Shown here: piece after piece, positions 22,318-34,800 of the stretch
Position numbering within the stretch: the first letter of the stretch is position 1
Layout: the number at the start of each line of letters is the position of its first letter
NCBI GenBank assembly: GCA_038025085.1
Contig: CM076142.1
Span: forward strand, 32,704,001-32,768,000
Direction of reading: 5' to 3'
Length of the DNA stretch: 64,000 nucleotides
From: Tetragonia tetragonoides
Lineage: Eukaryota > Streptophyta > Magnoliopsida > Caryophyllales > Aizoaceae
Made by a program: the position numbers and the translations under genes
The notes under the pieces: generated by a model
Told to the model about the DNA's origin: nothing
The model's database searches: none
What the model saw: the letters and a program-made list of their open reading frames with translations, nothing else

Positions 22318-25300
22318 TTAGTCAGAGTGAAGTTTCCTCTTTTCGCACCTTCTAATGTACCAAGCTGCATGCTTCTGAAGCCCCATACCCATCATTACCT
22401 TCAGGCTCGCAAGCATCACATATGTCAGTGTCGTCAAAAAAATTATCCAGAAAAGTCTCCAAATCAGAGGGCTACATGGAAGACGAGCAGCATATACAGG
22501 GGTCAGCACCCTGATGACCTGACATATAATCAAATACACAGTGAGAGAAGTTGTAATAAATCCATCAGGATAATATGCATCAAATAGAAACGAAGATGTA
22601 ATTAGGCGACCATGCCAGAGAGCAAGCAGGAAGCAGGCTGTCATAACCAAAAGAAAGGTTTGCAGCTAATTAATATACACAATTAATTTTGGCATGTGAG
22701 GTAAACAAAGGATAAGCTCACCACACAAGCTGGAGCAACAGGAACAAATGTGAGATGTTTTTTTGCACCATCAGTCTGATTCAGAGTCTAGGAAAAGAAG
22801 AAAAGCACCAGTTAGTACACGCTTTCTAAACATTATATAAATACACTCCCCATCCCAACCCCAACCCCAAACCCCCCCCCCCCCACCCCCAAATAAAGGT
22901 TTGAAAAATACAGAGAAAAAAGAAAGACGAAGCAGAAGCACTAGGAGGGTCCACTTTCTCGAGTATGATCACAGGTGGAGGAAGGGGGAAGAAAGTTCCT
23001 CTCCTAAATGCTCCTGTAGCTCTAGCCCATAATGACGCAATCCTTTCCCCTCCCAAACTCTAGGAACCACACTTGGAAGAACTCCACCACACTAGCAGGA
23101 CAAACTCACGTCTCTCCCAAAAAACCAAACAGCCTTCCCGAGATTTAACATTAGTAAATCCAAATAACATGTAAGCAAGTGGATATTGCTAAATCACAAC
23201 TTGTTGTACCCTTCCAGATGTTTAACATTGGAAGTAGATGCCTAGTCCCCAAAACCCCTGCTCTACTCACCTTCAGGCTTCAGCCTCTCGCTTTATAATT
23301 ACCCAACCGATCTCAACTAAATCAAAAGGAATAAGTTAAAAAGCAGAGTCATCACAAAAATTGGAATATGGTTCTTTTGATTTGCAGAATAAGTGCATAC
23401 CAAACTGAGAGCATTTCACTTAATTTCAATTGGTTCTAAATCAAAATATGAACATGTGAAACTTATTTCCTAATATTGTTTTGTATTCCTGTAAACAATT
23501 CTTTTAAGTCAACTTCAGTGAAGTTTCTTGAAGATACCAAATCAACCTGGGTTTTTAGTAGTCTATGTAGCCTGGCAACGGATAGAGAAAAGCCTCTCCC
23601 TTAACAGTACCCAAATCAAAGCATAACGATGAAAGAATAATCACTAGTAGGCTCAATACTTACACTCGGTAAGTAAGAACTCCTATATCTAAAAGAAAAC
23701 ATTACTACAGGCCACCATGTGCAACATGAACCTATATAGAACCAATACAGAATTCCATAAACCCCGAGAGAGAGAGAGGACACAATGTCCTAGTATGCTA
23801 GACATGGAAAGTCAAAAGGACTTTGTAAGTACCTGTTTGCAAAGGTCTTCAAGAAAGTCAGAGTATGTACTTGGCTTTATGTCGTTGAATTTGGCAACAA
23901 ATGAATGCTTGACGATATCAATTGCTACTTCACAGAAATATACCAGGAGAGCATTCTGCCATTGGAACAAATACAGTAATCAAGATGAAAAGAACTTAGA
24001 GTAGGCTAAACTATTTTTGCTTGTTTGTAAAATATTCTGCTGAAAAAGATTCTGCACACTCACAGAAAGGAAATTTCCAAACCAAGGACCTTCAGCCTCC
24101 AGAATATTTTGTGCTAAAACGAATAGCAGAAACGCTGTAATATGGAACCTCTCAACTGAATCTGAGCATGCAAAATGGCAAAAGAAAGCAGTCAGCAACC
24201 CATATTTAATTAAGTTGAAACGAAATAAAATTTAAATAAAAGAAAAAAGAACATTGGGAGCGTAAGAAATGGATAAAATATACAATGCAGGAAGAGCTAG
24301 GTGAGGGTGTGTATGGCCATCAGAGAACCATGAAGTGAATACAGGTCCATACGACCAACAATTGTGCAACATCGTCAAGCACTTGATGTATACAAAATAT
24401 CAGTAGCAAACAGAGAATGCATCCATAGATTATGACAACAAGACCAATTGAACCATCTGCAATGTAAACAAAATTGACGGACGGCCAGTAATAGTTTTAC
24501 AACAAATGTTAGAAGTGTCCTTACCAGAGTATACAATGCTGTGAACATTATCTTTACTGAATCTCTTAAACACATTGCTTTTTATCTCCGCAAAGTTATT
24601 TGATACGAGCAACGCCAGTAAAGCATTATTGTGAGCCACTATACAAGTTGACAAGGTAATTGCCTGAGCTAATAATATAAAAGAATGAATAAGTATGAAT
24701 GAGAGTCAAGGAGCCCAAACAGGGAAATATAACTGAAATTCTAATTCCTGCGCAACATAAATTTATTATGTAGGATATTTGTAGCAGCTGCTGCCAGCAA
24801 TAAATCAGTGGTGTATCTTTGAATCCAATATCTCGATGATTCTGGTGAACAAGCAAGCCCCTCAGCAGAACAAAATAACGTCTGGAAAACATCACCACCA
24901 AAACTTTGCCATAGTTTGTCAAAGATCTGTGACACACAAAGGGTAAATTATTCAGTCCATTGGCTACAATAATCATTACTGTTAAGAGTTCATATACTAC
25001 CAAAACTCTAAATGCCACCTCTTCAAGGAAAACAGTATTGCAGTGCAAGGAAAGAGACTAAAGATGGCATAGTCAAAAATATAGTTCTGACCAGATATAT
25101 AGAATCAGAATTCGACGCATGAAGCTGATTTGATCAATAGTTAAATTAGAAGTCCATACGAAAGTTTCCATCATTAGCTTCACCTTCATGGGACTTCAGC
25201 TTCCAATGAGATAAGGAAGGCTGAAATGAAAAAAGTGTTTAGAGAGGTATGAGAACCAGGATCAGAAATTTGGAAATCTCATAAGTTGAAATTTTTAAAG

Positions 25301-28300
25301 GACTTGGGACTTTCAATAGTAGACGAGTCGCTATTTGATTTTTTTTTATTTGTTATTTAAATAAGAACACTTTGGTCTAGAAATATCTACCAATTGATCA
25401 CAAGAATAAACCAAAGAAACAATAGAAAGGGACATGGGATCAACTGCTATGTTTTGCAAATCCCCCCCCCCCCCGATTCATGAAATAGGGTGATAGGGAA
25501 ATCCAGACTCACTTGCTGAATGGGGTACAGATTCAGGCTCAAGAGCGAGGTTACAAATAAAGCAATGGTTTGGAAAGCTATATCTACCTGTGTTACACCA
25601 ATCCTTACTGTTTGGGCTTTGGGGCACATGAATGTTAGTGGAAATCTTACGATGCGTACTTTCAGAAGAGCCCAATTTTAAGGGGATGTTGATGGACAAT
25701 TGGACAGGTAATACGAGAGAAACCACGCATTCTTGAGCTCGTGTCCTTAGCTATATCAGTTTTTTTTTTTCTTTTTCTTTTTTTTTTTTTCTTTTGATAC
25801 GAGGAACCCTCTCACCCACTACTCTTTGAGTGTGGCCTACTGGGAATTGAACTCATGATCTTTGTCATGAAATTTCGACCCCACGACCAACTCCACTACC
25901 CCTTAGCTATATCAGTTAGCTATCATAATTGGACACACAAAAGCCGTAGACAGTTCAGGTGCCTAACAGCCTACACAAATAAATTACATTGTCCACGAGC
26001 ATGCAGCAAACACCAATATCTTGGTCAAAAGACGTGAAATTGTTAACGAATTTATTGAAGCTTATCGAGCTGGTTTTTTCAAACAAAGATTTCAAAAGAC
26101 ATGAAAACCATCAAAAAGAAAAAAAAAAAAAAAAAAGTGGAATATGGGGCATGAGGGAGAGAAGATAAACAATATAAACAAGGAAAAGCCTCGTGTAACG
26201 ACTTTCTCCAATCCATAACTCCTCTAAAAACTTAACTCTATCACCCAAACTCGCCTTATATCTCGCCAGACTTAGAAAAAGAAAACTACTAAGAGATCAA
26301 TTTTCAGGGACTTGCTTAATCATTCCTAAGACCACATCACATCCAATTTGTTCCTATTACAAACCACTTTGGTGTTAAAGGAACTCTAGTGCTACAGAAA
26401 GCCACCATAACCAATTTCCCAACAAGGCAATGCTCCTTAACACGAATTGCCATTAACGAAACCACCCTAATCCTAGGACTTACTAGTCTTTTACCACCTC
26501 ACAAAGTAAACATTGATTTGTCGCCTAACCTCGACCTTCAAAAAAAAAGTAGATAACGACTAGGTAGAGGGCTCAAACTTATTTTGCTTTCCACCTTAGA
26601 AAGAAAGTACCATGCGATAAAATAAGAAGAAATAAGGAAAACAGTTAAATGCAATGCAACAATGCAAAGAGACTAAAGATGGCATAGTCAAAATCAGTCT
26701 ATTGTTCTGACCAGATATATAAAATCAGGATTCAACGTATGAAGCTGATTTGATCAAGAGTTTAATTAGAAGTCCATACGAAAGTTTACATCTTTAGCTT
26801 CACCTTCATGGAACTTCAATTTCTAAATGAGACAAGGAAGGCTGAAATGAAAAAGGTATGGAGTATCAATCAATGATTTAGAGAGGTATAAGAACCAGGA
26901 TCGGAAATTGTTTAATCTCAGGAGTGGAAATTTTTGAAGGACTTGGGACTATGAATAATAGACGAACCGCTATATTTCATTTTTTATTTGTTATTTAAAT
27001 AAGAACACTTTGATCTGGTGACATCTACCAATTGATCACAAGAATAAACCAAAGGGACAATCGAAAGGGACATGGGATCAACTGCTATGTTTTGCAAATC
27101 CCCCCCCCCCCTTTGATCCATGAAATAGGGTCATAGGGAAATCCAGACTCACTAGCTGAGTGGGGTACTGATTCAAGTTCAAGAGCTAGGTTACTAATCG
27201 AGCTATGCTTTGCAGAGCTATATCTACCTATGTTACACCAATCCTTACTGTTTGGGGCACATGAATGTCATTGGAAATCTTAGGATGTGTACTTTCAGAA
27301 GAGCCCAATTTTAAGGGGATTTTGATGGACGGGTGGGTAATATGGGGGACACACGCATTCTTAAGCTCGTGTCCTTAGCTTTATCAGTTAGCTAGGTTAC
27401 TAATCAAGCTATGCTTTGCCGAGCTATATCTACCTATGTTACCCCAATCCTTACTGTTTGGGGCACATCAAAGTCATTGGAAATCTTAGAATGTGTACTT
27501 CCACAAGAGCCCAATTTTAAGGGGATTTTGATGGATGAGTGGGTAATACGAGGGAGACCACGCATTCTTGAGCTGGTGTCCTTAGTTGTATCAGTTAGCT
27601 ATCATAATTGGGCATACAAAAGGTACACAGTTTTATCTGTCCACTAGAGGTCCCTAACTGCCTACACCAATAAACTACATTGTCGACATAGCATGCAGCA
27701 AACACCAATATATTGGTCGAAAGACGTGAAATTGTTTTTGAATTTATTGTAAGCTTATCGAGCTGGTTTTATCAAACAAACAGTTCAAAAGACATGAATA
27801 CCATCAAAAGGAAAAAAAGAAGAAGTGGAATACGGGGCAAGAGGGAGAGAAGATGGACAATTCAAACAAGGAAAAGCCTCGTGTAACGACTTTCTTCAAT
27901 CCATAACTCCTCTAAAAACTTAATTCTATGACCCAAACCCATCATATGTCCTGCAAGACCCAAAAATAGAAAAATCCTAAGAGATCAATTTTCAGAGACT
28001 TGCTTAATCATTCCTATCACATCACATCCAATTTGTTCCTATTACAAACCACTTTGGTGTTGAAGGAACTCTAGCGCTATAGGAAGCCACCATAACCATT
28101 TTCCCAACAAGGCAATGCTCCTTAACACAGTATTGCCAACAGCCGAACCACCCTATCCTTGTGCTTACAAGACTTTTACCACCTCAAATAGTAATCAATG
28201 ATTTGTTGCCTAACTTCGCCTAACCTCGCAAATAAAATTTTAATAGGCAACTTATTGCCAAAAAATGTATAGGCTAGCGAGCGGGAAACGGCATATCTTC

Positions 28301-31300
28301 TTTCCTTGCCACGACTGGCATGTTGTGGGATAGGGTTACCTAGTTAGCCTATTTGTCAGCTAAGCTAAGGGAGCACGGGGTTTCCGGAGATCTTCGATTT
28401 CACCAATTCAGCATATGTGGGCTAATTTGCAATTAGATTCTTCATGGAGGACTCCTTGTCCTCTAAGGCTGTAGGCTGTAGCTCTGATACTCTTTGATAT
28501 ATACTTCTTATTATTTTATAAAAGAAATATTAAGAAGACAACTACTAATTTTACTAAAGGTTTTCCAGTTCAGCCCCTATTAAAGGAAGAATTACCTATG
28601 CTGTAGGATTTCTCAATGTCCGACTTCGAAGCAGCATTAGGCATATTACTTCTATGTTAACCACTGACCAACTCGAAACAACTAAATATACATCAAGATC
28701 TTTGTATCCTCAAGAATGGCAGTATCAGTGAACAGCTGATCATCCCGCCCACAACAGCAATCACCTTTTGGAGAATGTTGATAATTTTGAAGACAATCAT
28801 AGCCACGTTAATTTAATCCAAATATAACTTCATAAAAATAATCAGCTTGCACAAGAGTGAAGACAGTAGAGTCAACTTAATGGTGCTACAATCCGCGCCT
28901 GTGACCTGACTCATGAAATTCCTGAAAAGCCTAAGCAAATCAAGCCGTTATTTACAAAACTCTAACCATGACCCTCCATTGCATACTCGTAACCTTTTCT
29001 AAAACTAGTGAGATAGACTTGTACACCATAAACCAATCTCGAAACTGCAAATCAATGAGAACCTGGATGAGGTAGTCCAATATTAGCCAAACCTAACGCT
29101 GACTGATTTTTACCTGACCTAATGACAAACAATACTTATTTGTTACATATTTGTATATCTAGTGAGACCTAAGAGAAACATAAGGACTCAAAAGAAAAGA
29201 ACAATCTACTTGTTTTAAGAATTATCTTTACCGTAAGAATGGCGCAGTTATAGCTCACCTCTAAAACATTGTAGACGACGTAAAGCTTGATAGTTCCTTG
29301 ACCACGAATCATATGGTATATAAGGCTGATATCTGAATATTTAAGATAAGAAAAGAAAATAAGTCGTGGAGATGAAAAATAACAAAATCAATTAACTGTA
29401 CAATCAAGTTTGTTGACCAAGTGGAATAGACAATAGAAATAATGCAGCAAGGGAAAACTATATATCTATCTATCAAAAGCCCCTTTTTTCATTAAAAAAT
29501 AGTGGGGATAGAACCGTAAAAAAAAAATGAAACAAACCAGTACTCACACGCTTCTTCAGTTCCCTCACCCACGATCTTCCTCTTCCCTCTTTCTCTCTAC
29601 TCGGGCAGTTATGGAGTTCTCTTGCATTCACTATGCTTCACTGACCCACTTTCTCCTTCTCTTTGAACCTCCCGTTTGCACTCGGTAAATCAGTTGCAAT
29701 TCTTTTTTGGTGCTCAGAAAGAATTCCGAGTTTATTCATTAAGGTATAGTCATTCTGCTTCGAATTATTGTGGTTGTTTCAATTATGCGTTCTTCAGCTA
29801 GCGAAATGGGATTGATTACTCTTTTTGGGGTCTGCCATTCACTTTCATGTTTAATGTTTTTCCATTGATTTGGGCTCATTCTGCTGTTTTGCGATTATGG
29901 GTTTGTGTTATACAATGCTTATACAGTGATATTGTCCAACAATAATGTCAAATTTCATGGTATATAGGAATTTAGATAATTTCAGACAGTCTCCTTTTGA
30001 TGGATATACTAACAGGTTCAAGGAATTGCTCTTCTGAATTTATTGCAGAGTATTGTTGTGTAGTATAATTTGTCATGGAGTGGAAATTAAATATTAGAGT
30101 TTGTCATTTTGAAATTTAATTTCTGCTCTTCATTCCTTCAACTGACAGTTTGGTTCCTGGTCATGATAGTTTAATCAATTCTGGATGTGAATTTCTGGAC
30201 TTTGGGTTGCTATAATCAGATGGACCCATTATCATTTAGCACCAGGACAAACTTTTCCTATCTTCTACATCATTTGAAGATTATAAGGGTTACCCTTTCA
30301 GCTTTCATTATTTCTGGGCTGAGGTAAACAGCTGGATATAGCTATTTTTGCCCCTATTGTGTTTTTTTCTATGTAAATATTTCAGGCTAATGGTTGTCCA
30401 TGTCTACAAGTTGCTGGGCCGGTCCTATACCCACCCTAAACACTTTGTTCCTCTCCCACATTAGGTGTGAAATTGAATCATTCCTCACATTACACAACTT
30501 GCACGCATTAGGGAACTATGTTTTGCGATTTTAATATGTTTTTTATTTCTTTTTGTGTTGCAGCAAACATTTTGTTGTGGAGTCCTTGGCTTTTTATAAC
30601 TTATATTGCTAAGACAATCTACCTTCTATGTTAGTTCTCATTCATTCCCCTTCTTCAATTTAGTAGCTTCAGTGGCTATACTCTATATGTACCCTGTAAA
30701 TCAGTTACTCTGAATTTTTGATATAATGAATTTTTGAGGGCAGCAGCAATTATGGTGGATATTTTGTGTCATATACTGGTGGCTTAGGGGAGAAATAAAA
30801 ATTAGTATTTAGATCATAAGACACCTCATTTTGCATAAATTATTGTTTTGTTTTGCAGAATACAGGTATTTTGATTCCTGTGCTCAACTAATCATATTTT
30901 CCTTTGAAGATGGGGCTTGTCACACAAGGCCTGGGCCACGAGAGAAGAGAGGATCTGAAGGATGACTGTGTATATAGTGGGATCAATTACTTCTACTGGA
31001 TGTATATCAGATAGAAACTACAAGGGATTTGGGAATAATGATCTTCCTCTTTTGGGGAGGGGAGGGAAGGGGAGGGGAGGAGAGAGAGGATCTTATTGAT
31101 GATTTTTTATTAATACGGAGTAAAATGCAATTAACATTCGTGAGCTCTCAAGCTTGGTTATAGTAAAGTACTTATGGGTTCAGATGGTCCACTTATTATA
31201 GTAAAGTACTTAGTGTTTATTTGTCTTTTGAGTCGGTTGTTTGGTCTCATGTTCAGAGGGACAAGATGAGAATCTTATTGGCTACACTCGCTACAGTGAA

Positions 31301-31746
31301 GCGTTGAAAAGATTTGGATTTATTGTGGTCCGTAAGATATTTCCTCCTATATAACGACGGGCCAATTATCTATACATCCTCAAAAAAAAATATATATTTA
31401 ATGCGCTTAAAGTCTAAAGAAGTAGAGGTTATAGATCAAAATGTTTTAACATTTTCCCGTTACCTCTCCCATTCTTCAATAGGGTGAACAATGAACTACT
31501 ATGAAGGGTTAACCTCATAAATTTGGCTTTAGCTTTATAATGATCTATCTCGATCAACCCTATAAAAATACTTTGAAAAGATGTGTTAGCTAACTTGAAC
31601 ACAAATTTGGCTGATCTAAGAGTAATCTATTTTACTATCTGGACTCCTCATTTTTTCCTGCCTACTAAATAGAATTTTTTTACATAGATCATTACTCTTG
31701 CTATATATACATCGCACGCATTAGCGTGCAATTCAAAACTAGTATG

Positions 31747-31834
<88 letters not shown>

Positions 31835-34800
31835 GACAGAGAGAGAGAGAGAGAGAACAAAATTGTACAAAAAGACAAAAGTTAAATTGACATGCCTGTC
31901 AGCTCCAAAAGCGTAACTCCACCAACGAGTATCATAAGGCAGCCAAAATCTGACAGCTCCGCTGGAGTAAGCTTTTTGAGCTGCCTGCCAAAAACATGGT
32001 TAGGTTATCTTGTAAATATTAATCAAGCACCAACCAACAAGATCCAAAGAGGGATAAAAACATTTCTACGGAATGGAGAAGGACGACAGGCTATTCAAAA
32101 CCGTTCAGCATATTTTTTACGTTTTAGATAAGAATAGATTCATCTCTTCCTCTCTCTCCCCTAAACCTACAAGATTGTCCAAGAATGGAATTGATGAATC
32201 AAATTAGGAGTCGTATTGCTGCTATGAAAATGTTATTCCATTGACCCATTATTTACGTCAAAGTTTGACCCCCGGAAGTGTGACATTCACCTACTCGAGG
32301 AAGAGTGCGGTAAGGCGGAACAAAATGTTGATGCCTTCGTTTGAGGCGAGCATGTGCTCTGAGATCTATTTCAGAGATTCCTAGTTCAATCAGTATTAGG
32401 ACCACTAATGACTAAACATGGACGTTGACTTCAAGGGCCATGCAATTAGTCGAAAAAGCCCAGATACCCGCATTATCTAAAACTGAATAATATCCACAAA
32501 TCCTAACCCTTCCTACACCTCTGACAACATACTCCTCATGGTCATGAGACACTCTTCACACTGATGTGCAATCTGCATCAGATGCTCACGTAGTGTCTGA
32601 TGTTTCCAGTCCACTTAATTGATCTCATTCATCTCCGATCTCTCACACTTCTGTTGAGTCTATCACTTAAACTCAGAATTCAACTTCTTCTGGTCATGAT
32701 AATGAGATTCGTCACGATCAACATTCTGTTCTCTCCTGCTCCTACGATGTACATTAGAGCTTCTCATGCTCCTGCTTGGCTGAACGACTATGTGAGTGCT
32801 AATGCTGTCAATGACACCAATGTTACTCTTACAACCAGTCCTAAACCTCACACCACTCCTTGTCCCGTAGCCAATTACATATCTTCAGATTGTCTTAAAA
32901 CCAATGGGCAATCCTTTGTTGCTTCTTCTAACCACCAAAGACCCTACAACCTTTGGGGAAACATTTGTGGATCCTAAATGGTGTGATGCAACGAATACTG
33001 AGTCGCAAGCATTAGAACACTATTTACTTGGGAATTTACCACTCTTCCTAATGGAAAAAGGCCATTGGTAGCAAATGGTTGTATAATACGAAACACAATT
33101 CTTATGGCACCATTGCAAGGTGCAAAGCAAGGCAGGTAATTCAACGATGTGGTCAGAAGAAAGGGATAGATTTTGAAGGAACTTTTTGCTCTAGTTGCTA
33201 AAATGACAATTGTAAGGGTAGGCACATTTGCCAAATGAATGTCAGAAATGCTTTTTATCGCATGTTGACCTAGAGGAAGATGTGTATATGCAGTTACCAA
33301 AGGGATACAGGTGGTAAGCCTATTGTTCCAGGTGAGGAGGAGAACCTACTGCAGCTAGCAGAACTCCAGTAGTATGCAAGTTAGTCAAGTCCGTTAACAG
33401 CTTATGGCTTTTTTCAATTGAAAGCTGACTATTCTCTTTTCACCAAGAAACATCACGACAGTTTTACTGCTCCTTTTGGTCTACGTGGATGACATGGTCA
33501 TAACTGGCAATGATGAAGTAGAGATAGCAAAGCTGAAGCCTTCATTTCAAATGCAGGATTCGAGATCTCTCAAGTATTTCTAGTCCTTCAAATAGCTCAT
33601 GCTAAGGTTGGAATATTTAATATACCTTACTATAACAAGACCTGATAACACTTTCACTATGAGTGAGTTGTCTCCGTTTATGCATTAACCAGTTAAGAAA
33701 AACTTGTCTGTTTCTCAAGCTTAGCCTGTCAATTTGATTTGTGATAATCAAGCTGCAATTTATTTATTTTTTTAGGTAAGAGAAAATTTTATTAATCAAA
33801 TGGTAAAGAATACAAAAAATGTGGAGGATAAGGTATCCTCAGTATAAAGTAAACTATCTACACATCACGCCAATGGCATTGAACTATAGTTAAAGGAACA
33901 CCCTTAAAGGCCCCCGCCGCCTTAGCCCAAAGAGAAGCCAAGTAGACTATGTGATCCCAAACATAATCAATAGTTTTCTTAGTCCCGGAGAAAATCCTAG
34001 AATTCCTCTCCAACCAAGTACACCAAAGAATAGCCATACAAGCACAACGCCACAACAACCTCCCCTCCTTACTCCTCCTCATCGCCACAAATCGCATCTG
34101 TAAGAATCCACCCACCGTGGCTGGACACACAAAGCTCTCCCCACACAACAATCTATCCCATAAGCTCCGCGCAAAGTCACATAGCACAAACAAATGCAAA
34201 CAATCCTCCCCACTATGCCGACACATCACACAAAACCCCGGTAAAAGGGACCAGCTAGGTCTCCTACGCTGCAACATAACATACGTGTTCACCCCACCTA
34301 ACACCAAAGTCCACAGAAAAGCGCGAACCTTCAATGGAACCTGTGTTTATATTTCATAATCAAGCTGCAATTAATATTTCATCTAATCCTGTGTTTCATC
34401 AGAGAACAATGCACATAGATGTGTATTCTCATTATTAAGAGATAAGATTAAAGATGGTACAGTCAAGCCTTCCTACAAGCACCAAGAACCCATTGGCAGA
34501 CCTTTTCACTAAGGTAGTGTCAGTTGAACAACACAACAGACTATGTCCAAGTAGGAGATTCTAACACTCCATCACTCCTGACTTGAGGGGAAGTGTTCAG
34601 ACAGCAAAGCTGAAATAACTTCTGTTAGCCCATTGAGTCAGCATTTGTAGTTAGGACATTTTATTAGTTAGGTTAATTATTGATTATGTAATAAGGCGTA
34701 CCCTATATAAGCTCCTCTCTGTGCTCAGTAATACTAAAGCAATCATTTCTTTTAGATAAGAAAAAAAAGTATTAATACAAATCAGAATTACATTCTAAGA

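Larger units (their letters stand above)
29333..31895 (-). other. GC-AG intron 4 of POD1 (2.56 kb)
   Basis: The donor on the minus strand is ACAG|GCATGT at 31896/31895 and the acceptor ATTCAG|AT at 29333/29332. Splicing gives LLELT-D-ISLIYHMIRG, in frame and matching the family. A GT in GCATGTCA (one base later codon phase) would break the frame. The intron holds no recognised gene, a G-rich tract and a compound microsatellite near its donor. Confidence 0.85.
32590..34751 (+). mobile_element. Ty1/copia retrotransposon relic in POD1 intron 3
   Basis: This decayed copia pol fragment lies antisense to POD1. Landmarks: the linker before RT (PAWLNDYV near 32775, DPKWCDA near 32970); RT start (TTLPNGK near 33040, KWLYNTKHNSYGTIARCKA near 33075); YVDDMVITGND near 33482; and LKYF near 33570. 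RNase H has DNQAA at 33747, resumes at 34366 after a LINE insertion, and ends KNPLADLFTKVV near 34487-34520. A polypurine tract GAGGGGAAG (34585-34593) is followed by the LTR start TGTTCAG at 34594. Gag, protease, integrase core and 5' LTR are not recognisable, and stops and indels are frequent. Confidence 0.87.

Noticed and set aside
24626..25048. A 140-codon minus-strand ORF over POD1 exons 6-7
   Set aside because: It is a different frame across the exon; the conserved protein needs splicing at 24779/24692.
31648..31878. A Ser/Leu repeat ORF
   Set aside because: Caused by the AG/CT microsatellite.
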